Part shown: piece by piece, positions 8,128 through 15,098 of the stretch
Position numbering within the stretch: position 1 is the stretch's first letter
Layout of the letters: each line of letters opens with the position of its first letter
NCBI RefSeq assembly: GCF_004364325.1
Contig: NZ_SOCP01000010.1
Location: forward strand, 62,001-126,000
Direction: 5' to 3'
Length of the DNA stretch: 64,000 nucleotides
DNA from: Actinophytocola oryzae
Lineage (GTDB): Bacteria; Actinomycetota; Actinomycetes; Mycobacteriales; Pseudonocardiaceae
The notes under the pieces: model-generated
Database searches by the model: none
The model's input: only the letters and a program-made list of their open reading frames with translations
What the model was told of the DNA's origin: nothing
Program-made: the position numbers and the translations under genes

Positions 8128-9426
8128 ATGGACTTCACCGCCTCGAACGAGGCGAACAAGCGACTCCACGACATGGTGCCCGGCGGCGCGCACACGTACG
8201 CCAAGGGCGAGGACCAGTACCCGGCAGGCATGGCGCCGGTGATCGCACGCGGCCTCGGCGCGCGCGTGTGGGACGTGGACGGCAACTCCTACGTCGAGTA
8301 CGGGTCGGGCCTGCGGTCGGTGAGCCTCGGGCACGCGCACCCGCGTGTCGTCGAGGCCGTGCGGCAGCAGCTTGGCCTCGGCAGCAACTTCGTGCGGCCG
8401 AGCTCGCTGGAGCTGGAGGCGGCGGCCAGGTTCCTCGCCACCGTGCCGACCGCCGAGATGGTCAAGTTCGCCAAGAACGGCTCGGACGTGACGACCGCGG
8501 CCGTGCGGCTGGCCCGCGCGGCCACCGGCAGGCAGACCATCGCGCTGTGCCGGGACCAGCCGTTCTTCTCCACCGACGACTGGTTCATCGGCACGACCGC
8601 GATGAACGCGGGCATTCCGGACCAGGACCTGGTGGTCACGTTCCCGTACGGCGACCTCGCGGCCGTCGAGGAGCTGTTCAGCTCACGTGACGTGGCGTGC
8701 GTCGTGCTGGAGGCGGCCACCCAGACCGATCCGCCGCCCGGGTACCTGCAGGGTCTGCGTGACCTGTGCACGACCCACGGTGTGGTGCTCGTCTTCGACG
8801 AGATGATCACCGGCTTCCGCTGGTCGGAGGCCGGCGCGCAGGGTCTCTACGGCGTGACGCCGGACCTGTCGACGTTCGGCAAGGCACTGGGCAACGGCTT
8901 CGCGGTGTCGGCGCTGGCAGGCCGCCGCGAGCTGATGGAGCTGGGCGGCCTGCGGGACTCGCGGGAGCGGGTGTTCCTGCTGTCGACCACACATGGCGCG
9001 GAGACACACTCCCTGGCGGCGGCGATGGCCGTGATGGACACGTACGTCGAGGAAGGCATCGCGGCGCGGCTGTACGAGCTGGGCTCACGCCTTGCGGCGG
9101 GTGTTCGCGAGGTGGCGGCGGAGGCGGGTGTCGGCGAGCACGTCGTGGTCCGTGGCAGGCCGAGCAACCTGGTGTTCGCGACGCTCGACGGCGACGGCAA
9201 ACCGTCCCAGGAATACCGGACGTTGTTCCTGCGTCAGCTCATCACCCACGGCGTGATCGGCCCGTCGTTCGTGGTCAGCAGCGCGCTGACGGACGAGGAC
9301 CTCGAGCAGACGCTCGACGCGGTGCGGGAGGCGTGTGTCGTGTACCGGCAGGCGCTCGACGCGGGCGACCCGACCGCGTGGTTGGGTGGGCGTCCCGTGA
9401 AGCCGGTGTTCCGCCGCTTCGCCTAG
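8128..9426 (+). CDS. Class III aminotransferase, glutamate-1-semialdehyde aminomutase-like
   Basis: The 432-residue product has the fold-type I PLP signature DEMITGFRWSEAG near residue 229-241 and the Schiff-base lysine in STFGKALGNGF near residue 249-259. The N-terminal VPGGAHTYAKGEDQYPAG is typical of GSA-aminomutase-like proteins found in sugar and antibiotic clusters rather than haem synthesis. HemL proper is normally in haem loci, so here a transamination or aminomutase step on a pathway intermediate is more likely. It is the last gene of the left operon (6 bp after the cupin) and its stop overlaps the convergent PAP2 gene. Confidence 0.8.
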   Translation: MDFTASNEANKRLHDMVPGGAHTYAKGEDQYPAGMAPVIARGLGARVWDVDGNSYVEYGSGLRSVSLGHAHPRVVEAVRQQLGLGSNFVRPSSLELEAAARFLATVPTAEMVKFAKNGSDVTTAAVRLARAATGRQTIALCRDQPFFSTDDWFIGTTAMNAGIPDQDLVVTFPYGDLAAVEELFSSRDVACVVLEAATQTDPPPGYLQGLRDLCTTHGVVLVFDEMITGFRWSEAGAQGLYGVTPDLSTFGKALGNGFAVSALAGRRELMELGGLRDSRERVFLLSTTHGAETHSLAAAMAVMDTYVEEGIAARLYELGSRLAAGVREVAAEAGVGEHVVVRGRPSNLVFATLDGDGKPSQEYRTLFLRQLITHGVIGPSFVVSSALTDEDLEQTLDAVREACVVYRQALDAGDPTAWLGGRPVKPVFRRFA

Positions 9427-10064
9427 CTCCTGGTGAGCAAGCGATCCCAGAGGTAGTCGATCGCCCACGCCACGACCGGCACGATCGCCAGTGCGGCGCA
9501 GAAGCCGCCGAACGTGTCGGTCGGGTAGTGGGCGTTCAGCAACACCTGGGCCCACGCCATGACGGCCGCGGCCACGAGCGCGACGAGCAGCGTCAGCCAG
9601 AGCCTGCGGCAGACCACCAGCATCACGACGAGTGCGTAGGCGGTCGCGGACGCGGTGTGACCACTGGGAAACGACAGGAAGCCGTCGTTGATCGTCCGGC
9701 CCACCAGGGGTTTCATGCCGGACGTGACGACGACGGCCGCGGCGGGCCCGGCGACGGCGAACAGGGCCGCGCGCCGATTCCCCTTGCGCAGGAACACGAT
9801 GACGAGGATGGCGAGCACGACCACCGCGCCGACGGGTTCCCCCGTCCAGTCGATGACGAGCGCGATCGAGTGCCACGGCTGGTCGAGTGACCGCAGGTAG
9901 GCCCGGATCCCGATGTCGACCGGGGCGCCGACGTCCTGTCCGGCGAAGACGAACCCCAGCACCACGAGGACGACAGCGGCCAGAAGGGACACGGCGCCGA
10001 GCGGCATGCCCAACCGACCGGGCAACGCACGCACGTCGCGTCTCATCTCTGTATCGATCCCCAT
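9423..10064 (-). CDS. PAP2-family phosphatase, membrane-bound
   Basis: The 213-residue product has about five or six hydrophobic segments and the acid-phosphatase signature in order: KPLVGRTINDG, the PSGH box (FPSGHTASATAY) and LLNAHYPTDTFGG. These form the extracytoplasmic active site of type-2 phosphatidic acid phosphatases and undecaprenyl-pyrophosphate phosphatases. ATG 10064 was chosen because a signal-anchor-like segment follows closely; an upstream in-frame extension to 10301 has no family similarity. It converges on the aminotransferase with a 4-bp overlap. Between two glycan operons, recycling of lipid carrier phosphate is a sensible guess. Confidence 0.82.
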   Translation of the reverse strand: MGIDTEMRRDVRALPGRLGMPLGAVSLLAAVVLVVLGFVFAGQDVGAPVDIGIRAYLRSLDQPWHSIALVIDWTGEPVGAVVVLAILVIVFLRKGNRRAALFAVAGPAAAVVVTSGMKPLVGRTINDGFLSFPSGHTASATAYALVVMLVVCRRLWLTLLVALVAAAVMAWAQVLLNAHYPTDTFGGFCAALAIVPVVAWAIDYLWDRLLTRS

Positions 10065-10104
10065 AACAAGACAGTCGCTTGCGAGGTCACAATTGTTTCG
10101 CGGT

Positions 10105-10116
10105 CCATGATCATGG
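10105..10116. promoter_or_regulatory. Perfect 12-bp palindrome upstream of lasso genes
   Basis: CCATGATCATGG is a perfect palindrome placed in the 102-bp gap between the divergent PAP2 gene (start 10064) and the lasso B1 gene (start 10167). It could be a small operator for the lasso operon. No convincing -35/-10 pair was recognised around it, so the assignment is weak. Confidence 0.3.
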
Positions 10117-10166
10117 TAACGGCCGGGTGCGTACCCCCGAATCCACAATGGAGGAAGGGACAACCC

Positions 10167-10418
10167 ATGCGCCTTCGCACCGCGGACATCTCCGCCCGCA
10201 CGATCGGTGGCGAGACCATCGTCTTGGACCTGCCGAGCTCGCAGTACTTCGCGATCACCGGCGTCGGCAGCCGCGTGGTCCAGCTGCTTGCCGAGGAACA
10301 CACGCTCGACGACCTGGTGGCGACGATCGTCGACGAGTACGCCGTCGACGCGCCGACCGCCCGCGCCGACGTCGAGGCGTTCGTGGAGAGGCTGCGCCAG
10401 GCGCAGCTGCTGGCGTGA
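10167..10418 (+). CDS. Lasso peptide B1: PqqD-like RiPP recognition element
   Basis: This 83-residue protein is a stand-alone RRE of the PqqD family, as in split lasso clusters where B1 binds the precursor leader and hands it to the B2 protease and cyclase. Visible hallmarks are the LDLPSSQYFAITGVGSRVVQLL stretch (beta strands plus the first helix, residues 20-41) and the winged-helix part TLDDLVATIVDEY (46-58). The start ATG 10167 has GAGGAAGGG 8 nt upstream; an upstream ATG at 10107 would add 20 unrelated residues. It overlaps B2 by GTGA. Its job is to recognise the Tyr/Pro motif of the precursor leader at 13707-13847. Confidence 0.88.
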   Translation: MRLRTADISARTIGGETIVLDLPSSQYFAITGVGSRVVQLLAEEHTLDDLVATIVDEYAVDAPTARADVEAFVERLRQAQLLA

Positions 10419-10846
10419 CCGCCGTGGCCCCGCCGATGACGTTCAGACGCCGTGTCCGCTTCACCTTCGAGCTGACCCGCGCCGTGTGGTGGCTGACCCG
10501 TATCGAGCTGGCCCTGCGCCGCAGGACCCTGCCGGACGTGTGCGCGAAGCTGGGCATCGAGTGCGACCTCCGCAGCGCCGACCCGCCCGCCACCGACCAG
10601 GTGGTGCTGCCACGCCGCACCAGGACGGCGGTGCTTGCGTGTGCGTACGCGGTCGCCCGCTGGCCGATGGGGGGCACGTGCCTGCGCCGCTGCCTGGTCA
10701 TGGGGCGCCGTCTGCGCACGCTGGACCCGGTGCTGCGCATAGGTGTCCGCAGGGAGGGCGAGCTGGTCGTCCACTCCTGGCTGGAGATCGGCGGCCGCAC
10801 GCTGGACACGACGTCGGCGCAGTACGCGACCCTGGGGAACCTGTGA
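10415..10846 (+). CDS. Lasso peptide B2: transglutaminase-like leader protease
   Basis: The 143-residue product matches B2 proteins, cysteine proteases that cut the lasso precursor after the leader. The catalytic triad is visible: Cys89 in GGTCLRRCLV, His120 in VVHSWLEI and Asp131 in GRTLDTT. The N-terminal part (residues 10-40) is basic and amphipathic. The start is GTG 10415, overlapping B1's stop; its stop overlaps the kinase start (TGATG). B1-B2-K are therefore translationally coupled and should be made together. It is expected to cut the precursor after Thr20-Gln21, exposing the Ala1 amine for ring formation. Confidence 0.9.
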   Translation: MTAVAPPMTFRRRVRFTFELTRAVWWLTRIELALRRRTLPDVCAKLGIECDLRSADPPATDQVVLPRRTRTAVLACAYAVARWPMGGTCLRRCLVMGRRLRTLDPVLRIGVRREGELVVHSWLEIGGRTLDTTSAQYATLGNL

Positions 10847-11766
10847 TGCACTACCGCGCCCACGGCCTCCTGATCGCGAGCGACGTGCGGTTGCCGCTGC
10901 CACTGGCGCCGGCGGGTCCGCCCGACCTGGTGCTGTTCCGGGCCGAGAACCGCGAGGTGCCGCACGAACGCCCCCGGGGCGAGCGGCTGGCCGAGGTGGG
11001 CCGCCCGGACCACACGATCTTCTACACGCTGGCCAGGCACGAGGACGTGGTGCTGCGGTACCCCGGCCTGTGCGACTTCGTGGGCGACGCCGGTTTCGCG
11101 GAGATCGCCATACATCTGCACCCCGGCGCGGACGAGGGTCTGCTGCCGGTGCTGATCGCCGGCGCGCTGATGGCGATGCACCTGATGCTGCGGAACGAGC
11201 TGGTGCTGCACGCGAGTGCCGTCCAGACCGGGGATGCGGCGGTGGCGTTCGTCGGCAAGTCGGGCATGGGGAAGTCGACGCTGGCGACGGCGCTGTGTGC
11301 ACTGGGGCACGCACTGGTCTCGGATGACCTGCTGCGCGTGGACAAGTCGCTGATGGTCTACCCGGGGGCGACGGAGACCCGGCTACGGCCGAACGCGCGT
11401 GCCCTGGCGGGCGAGGACGGCTACGAGACGGCGGACGGGCGGCTGGCCACGCGTCCGGCCGACCTGGTGGCCGGACCGCTGCCACTGGCGGCGTGCGTGA
11501 TCCCCAGACCGAGCCGGGACGTGACCGAGGTGCGGACGCGCCGCCTTGGTCCCGTGGAGGCGTTGCTGCGGCTGAGCGGCTACCCGAGGGTGCTGGGCTG
11601 GACGGACCCGACGACCAAGGCGTCGGCGTTCCAGTCGCTGGCCGACCTGGTGGAGCGTGTTCCTGTCCTGGAGGCCGACGTGCCCTGGGGGCCGCCGTTC
11701 GCACCGGACTCGCTCGACTCCCTGGTGTCGGCAGTCGCCGAGGAATGCGGCGCGCGAACCGCATAG
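10846..11766 (+). CDS. HPr-kinase-like lasso peptide kinase
   Basis: The 306-residue protein carries a P-loop GKSGMGKST near residue 137-145 preceded by LVLHASAV (about 119-126) and followed by SDDLLRVD near residue 158. This is the order seen in HprK/P C-terminal domains and in the lasso kinases PadeK and ThcoK. Those enzymes phosphorylate the C-terminal Ser of the precursor. The neighbouring precursor ends in Ser, which fits. The N-terminal ~115 residues are a beta-rich region common to this subfamily and without a catalytic motif. Start ATG 10846 shares one base with B2's stop. Target and activity are inferred from family and context. Confidence 0.85.
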   Translation: MHYRAHGLLIASDVRLPLPLAPAGPPDLVLFRAENREVPHERPRGERLAEVGRPDHTIFYTLARHEDVVLRYPGLCDFVGDAGFAEIAIHLHPGADEGLLPVLIAGALMAMHLMLRNELVLHASAVQTGDAAVAFVGKSGMGKSTLATALCALGHALVSDDLLRVDKSLMVYPGATETRLRPNARALAGEDGYETADGRLATRPADLVAGPLPLAACVIPRPSRDVTEVRTRRLGPVEALLRLSGYPRVLGWTDPTTKASAFQSLADLVERVPVLEADVPWGPPFAPDSLDSLVSAVAEECGARTA

Positions 11767-11782
11767 GTAGTCCGTGCAGTGC

Positions 11783-11856
11783 TGTGGATCAACATGTGGA
11801 CAACGTCGTTCCAGCTGTGGATAACCGTGCTGAAACGCCGGGCCGCCTGTGGACAA
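11783..11856 (+). other. Cluster of four DnaA-box-like 9-mers
   Basis: Four same-direction 9-mers lie between the kinase and ABC genes: TGTGGATCA (11783), TGTGGACAA (11795), TGTGGATAA (11816) and TGTGGACAA (11848). TGTGGACAA is the reverse complement of TTGTCCACA, the actinobacterial DnaA box, and TGTGGATAA is that of TTATCCACA, the E. coli box. Start-to-start steps are 12, 21 and 32 bp. The intergenic gap is 94 bp and the last box abuts the ABC stop at 11861. It is not near dnaA/dnaN, so not oriC by context. A DnaA-titration site or regulatory cluster is possible. Confidence 0.6.
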
Positions 11857-11860
11857 CTCG

Positions 11861-13606
11861 TCAGCGGTAGGCCGCCGACTGGAGGCGGTACAGCTCGGCG
11901 TACTGGCCCGCCGCCGCCATCAGTTCGTCGTGGGTACCGCATTCGACCACCCGGCCGGCGTCCATCACGTAGATCCGGTCGGCCATCCTCGTGCTCGAGA
12001 AGCGGTGGGAGATCAGCAGTGCCGCGCGGCCGCCCAGTGTCGCGCGCACGTTCGTGAACAGCTCGTGCTCCGCCCGCGGGTCCAGCGCCGCCGCAGGCTC
12101 GTCCAGCACGATCAGTGGCGTGTCCCGGTACAGCGCCCTCGCCAGCGCGACCCGCTGCCACTGCCCACCAGACAGGTCCACGCCCTCGTCGAGGTCCCGG
12201 CCCAGCATCGTGTCCATGCCCTCCGGCAACGCACCCAGCGTCCTCGTCAGGCCCGCCGACGAAGCAGCCGCCACCGCGTCGCCTGTCGGCGCGCTGATCG
12301 TGATGTTCTCCCGCAACGTCATCTGGTACCGCACGAAGTCCTGGAAGATCACCGTCACCGACGCGCGGATGTCCGCGGCAGGCAACGACGTGCCGTCCCA
12401 CCAACGGGAGCCTGCCGCCGGGTCGTACAGTCCCGCCACGAGTTTCGCCAGTGTCGTCTTGCCCGAGCCGTTCTCGCCGACCAGCGCCACGACCTCGCCC
12501 GCGCGGATCTCCAGGTCCACGCCGTCCACCGCCGCGCGGTCCTGGCCGGGGTAGCTGAACCGCACGTCCCGCAGCGCGACGCCGTCGACCAGCGCGCGTT
12601 TGTGGCCGCGTGGCGACGGCGGCGGTCCACTCGAGACGAACCGTGCCAGGTCGGCCAGGAACGGGGCCGACTCCAGCAGGCCGCCGATCGAGCCGAACAG
12701 CACGCCCAGCTGTCCGCTCAGCAACCGCACCGCTATCGCCGCCGCGCCGGCCTCCGCCAGGTCGATCCGGCCGTTGCGCACCAGCGCGACGATGGCCAGC
12801 AACGCACCCGTCAGCGCGCCTGCCACACCTATGGTGGTCAGACCGGCGATCACCTGGCGGCGGCGGACCTGTTGGCGCAGCGCGACGTTCGCGGCCCTGT
12901 TCAGCTCCTCGTGGCGGGACCGCAGCGGGGCGAACGCGTCGAACGCTCTCACCTCCGCCGCGTACGGGCGTTGCGTCAGCAGCTCGCGCAGATAGTGCCT
13001 GCGGCGGAACAGACCGGTCAGCCGGTGCGCGAACGCGAACTCCGTGCGGCTCGCCCACCTCGACAGCAACACCGCCGGGATGCCCGCGGCCAGCAGCAGT
13101 GGCAGCAGCAGTGGCTCGACCGCTATCAGCACCACCGACATCGTGCCAACGCCGACCAGACTTCCCGACATACCGAGCAAAGCGGCGGTCACGGCGAACG
13201 GGTGCTCCAGCGCGTGCTGCCGTATCCGTTCCAGTTCCGTCCCGAAGCCGGTCGACTCGTAGGTAACGAGATCGGCGCGTGCGGTCGTGTCCAGCAACCG
13301 GTCCCACACGCGCTGTGACACCCGCTCGCCGAGCAGACGGTGCTGCTGTGTCTGAAGTGGACCGGTCGAGCCGGACACCGCGGTCGCGAGCGCGAGCAGC
13401 AGAAGTGCCGTCGTCAGACCGAATGCCGAGTTGTCCGGTGTCAGCAGTGCGTCGAACGTGAACTTGCCCGCCGCCACGACACCGAGTGCCGCCACCGCGC
13501 CGAGCAACTGGTACATCGCCGCGAGTACGGTGCCGCCCCGGTCGGCACGCCAGACTTCCCCTGCCGCGGCCATGATCAGCCTCGGTGTCCTCGCCAACCG
13601 TCGCAT
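11861..13606 (-). CDS. Lasso peptide ABC exporter, permease-ATPase fusion (D protein)
   Basis: The 581-residue product has an N-terminal six-helix ABC exporter domain (about residues 1-310) and a C-terminal ATPase with Walker A GENGSGKTT near 376-384, signature LSGGQ near 474-478 and Walker B PLIVLDEP near 497-504. This is the McjD-like arrangement of lasso exporters, which give self-protection by pumping the finished peptide out. No peptidase C39 domain is present, as expected because B2 cuts the leader. It is coded opposite to the other lasso genes and diverges from the precursor, with a 100-bp shared upstream region. The converging kinase ends 94 bp away. Confidence 0.82.
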   Translation of the reverse strand: MRRLARTPRLIMAAAGEVWRADRGGTVLAAMYQLLGAVAALGVVAAGKFTFDALLTPDNSAFGLTTALLLLALATAVSGSTGPLQTQQHRLLGERVSQRVWDRLLDTTARADLVTYESTGFGTELERIRQHALEHPFAVTAALLGMSGSLVGVGTMSVVLIAVEPLLLPLLLAAGIPAVLLSRWASRTEFAFAHRLTGLFRRRHYLRELLTQRPYAAEVRAFDAFAPLRSRHEELNRAANVALRQQVRRRQVIAGLTTIGVAGALTGALLAIVALVRNGRIDLAEAGAAAIAVRLLSGQLGVLFGSIGGLLESAPFLADLARFVSSGPPPSPRGHKRALVDGVALRDVRFSYPGQDRAAVDGVDLEIRAGEVVALVGENGSGKTTLAKLVAGLYDPAAGSRWWDGTSLPAADIRASVTVIFQDFVRYQMTLRENITISAPTGDAVAAASSAGLTRTLGALPEGMDTMLGRDLDEGVDLSGGQWQRVALARALYRDTPLIVLDEPAAALDPRAEHELFTNVRATLGGRAALLISHRFSSTRMADRIYVMDAGRVVECGTHDELMAAAGQYAELYRLQSAAYR

Positions 13607-13691
13607 GTGTAATACGTCCAGCTACGCACAGTCTTTGTTACAGCGATCTGGTAATGAATCCTCCGATCGGGCGACGTACCCCATGAAAATG

Positions 13692-13700
13692 GGAGGAGGT
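13692..13700 (+). promoter_or_regulatory. Very strong ribosome binding site of the lasso precursor
   Basis: GGAGGAGGT sits 6 nt before the TTG codon at 13707. It is the best Shine-Dalgarno match near this gene and decides the start: the in-frame ATG codons at 13683 and 13689 lie before or inside it and have no such site. Strong initiation is expected for a precursor needed in excess over its enzymes. Confidence 0.7.
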
Positions 13701-13706
13701 GACACA

Positions 13707-13847
13707 TTGCGCCAGCCATACGAAGCCCCGGAGATCATCGAGCTCGGTTCGCTCACGGATCTGACCCAGGCGAACCTGTTCGGGAAGTCGAGCGACAACC
13801 TGACCTGGATCATCCCGATCCTCGGCGACAACAACCGCTACTCGTGA
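13707..13847 (+). CDS. Lasso peptide precursor (A protein)
   Basis: From TTG 13707 the product has 46 residues. The leader fits Y-x2-P-x-[LI]-x3-G-x5-T-x exactly, with Tyr5, Pro8, Ile10, Gly14 and Thr20 (YEAPEIIELGSLTDLTQ). Cleavage after Gln21 would give a 25-residue core, ANLFGKSSD followed by NLTWIIPILGDNNRYS. Ala1 can form an isopeptide with Asp9, giving a nine-residue ring and a 16-residue tail with Trp13 and Arg23-Tyr24 as candidate plugs. The core has no Cys, so no disulfide. The C-terminal Ser25 is the natural kinase target. Longer starts at 13683 or 13689 would add 8 or 6 leader residues. Core borders are predicted, not proven. Confidence 0.85.
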   Translation: MRQPYEAPEIIELGSLTDLTQANLFGKSSDNLTWIIPILGDNNRYS

Positions 13848-13858
13848 GCTGTGCGGGC

Positions 13859-13881
13859 GGTGGCGGAGTAACTCCGTCACC
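13859..13881 (+). terminator. Hairpin after the precursor gene
   Basis: GGTGGCGGAG and CTCCGTCACC (13859-13868 and 13872-13881) pair over 10 bp, one a G-U, around a 3-nt loop. It lies 11 bp after the precursor stop and before the cyclase ribosome site, with no U-run. Such hairpins between a RiPP precursor and its enzymes often act as partial terminators or 3' stabilisers, raising precursor mRNA over enzyme mRNA. This role is inferred. Confidence 0.55.
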
Positions 13882-13899
13882 AACCCACAAGGAGTCCGT

Positions 13900-15036
13900 A
13901 TGGGACTGTACACACCGGATCCGCTGGAGATAGCCGGCGGATGGGTCAACGGCTTCGACCCGGTTCCGCTGCCCCCGGGACCACACGACTCGCCGCGCGT
14001 TGTACTCGACCGGATGTTGCCGGCCCACCTTCGGCGATCGCCATGCCTGGTGGCGTTCTCCGGTGGTAGGGACTCCTCGGTCCTCCTGTCGGCAGCGGTA
14101 GCCGTCGCGCGCCGTGAACGGCTTCCGCTGCCCGTACCGATCACCCTGTCCTATCCGGACGCCCCGGACGCCGACGAGTCCCGTTGGCAGACCGCGGTCC
14201 TGGACCACCTCGGCATCCGGGACCGGATCGTGCTCACCGTCCACGACGAGCACGACCCCCTCGGCCCGGTGGCCACGCCCGTGCTGCGACGGCACGGACT
14301 GGTCTGGCCGCCCAACTTCGCACCGACGATCCGCATGATGACCATGGCCAGGGGTGGCACCCTGCTGACGGGCGAGGGCGGCGACGAGTCGTTCGGCTTG
14401 AAACGTGTCACGCCGTTGAAGAACCTGTTGTCCCGCAGGGGACTCGCGTCACCCGGCGTGTACGGCGACGTGCTCGGCGCGCTGCGGCCCGCGTTCATGC
14501 GCCGCCACGCCGCGCTGCGTGGCCGCTACCGGCGCCCGTGGCTGCGCCCGGACGTCGAGCACGAGCTGGCGCGCCGGGACGCGGCGGACCTGGCCGCGTT
14601 CGCGTTGAGCGCCGCCCGCAACACCTGGCAGTTCGCCACCCGCCGTACCGCGCGCATCGCCTACGAGACGATGCGTGTGCTCGGCGACGAGATGGACGTG
14701 ACCTACGTGCAGGCGTTCGCCGAACCGGCACTCGTGGCGTCGGTCGCCGCGCAGGGCGGTTTCCTCGGCTGGACGGGCCGCACGGCCACCATGCGTGACC
14801 TGTTCGGCGACCTGCTCCCGCGTGAGGTCCTCGAGCGTCGTACCAAGGCGTTGTTCGCCAACGCCATCTTCACGCGCTACACGCGGGAGTTCGCGCGCAC
14901 GTGGCACGGGTCCGGAGTGGACGGTGACCTCGTCGACGCGGGTGCCCTGCGTGAGACGTGGCTCTCGCAGGACCCGCACGCCCCGTCGATGTCGCTGCTG
15001 CAACAGGCCTGGCTCGCGGCCCACCGGATGCACTGA
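13900..15036 (+). CDS. Lasso macrocyclase (C protein), short form without N-terminal domain
   Basis: The 378-residue product is the asparagine-synthetase-like ATP-dependent ligase that adenylates the ring acid and closes the macrolactam. The PP-loop SGGRDSS is near residue 53-59 and GEGGDESFG near 158-166. Known cyclases such as McjC (about 510 residues) have an N-terminal glutaminase-like domain of 150-200 residues; here only ~45 residues precede the PP-loop region. The ATG at 13900 has AAGGAG 6 nt upstream, and the 52-bp gap behind the precursor leaves no room for a missing domain. It is probably co-transcribed with the precursor. Role rests on family and neighbours. Confidence 0.8.
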   Translation: MGLYTPDPLEIAGGWVNGFDPVPLPPGPHDSPRVVLDRMLPAHLRRSPCLVAFSGGRDSSVLLSAAVAVARRERLPLPVPITLSYPDAPDADESRWQTAVLDHLGIRDRIVLTVHDEHDPLGPVATPVLRRHGLVWPPNFAPTIRMMTMARGGTLLTGEGGDESFGLKRVTPLKNLLSRRGLASPGVYGDVLGALRPAFMRRHAALRGRYRRPWLRPDVEHELARRDAADLAAFALSAARNTWQFATRRTARIAYETMRVLGDEMDVTYVQAFAEPALVASVAAQGGFLGWTGRTATMRDLFGDLLPREVLERRTKALFANAIFTRYTREFARTWHGSGVDGDLVDAGALRETWLSQDPHAPSMSLLQQAWLAAHRMH

Positions 15037-15090
15037 AGGACGCCTTCGTAACGCTGGGCGCACTGAAGGACGCCTTCGTAACGGCGGGCG
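15031..15090 (+). repeat. Two tandem 30-bp units (KDAFVT-type repeat)
   Basis: Units 15031-15060 and 15061-15090 agree at 28 of 30 bases and begin CACTGAAGGACGCCTTCGTA. Each contains the small inverted repeat GAAGG-ACG-CCTTC. The cyclase stop codon (15034-15036) is inside unit 1. In another frame each unit reads ALKDAFVT-x-GA, a peptide pattern I recall as scattered repeats in Amycolatopsis-like genomes. The units may act as small stem-loops at the 3' end of the cyclase mRNA. Confidence 0.75.
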
Positions 15091-15098
15091 CACACGAT

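Noticed and set aside
9423-10301. A 292-residue version of the PAP2 protein starting at 10301
   Set aside because: The extra N-terminus runs antisense to the lasso B1 gene and has no similarity to PAP2 proteins.
11783-11856. Chromosome origin oriC
   Set aside because: Only four boxes, no AT-rich unwinding segment and no dnaA, dnaN, rpmH or gyrase genes nearby.
11779-12057. Plus-strand frame beginning over the DnaA-box cluster (MLWINMWTTSFQLW...)
   Set aside because: It has no ribosome site, reads into the ABC gene antisense, and the peptide comes from the repeated TGTGG boxes.
13683-13706. ATG 13683 or 13689 as start of the lasso precursor
   Set aside because: The only strong Shine-Dalgarno lies after or over these codons and is ideally spaced from TTG 13707. 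They are kept as alternatives.
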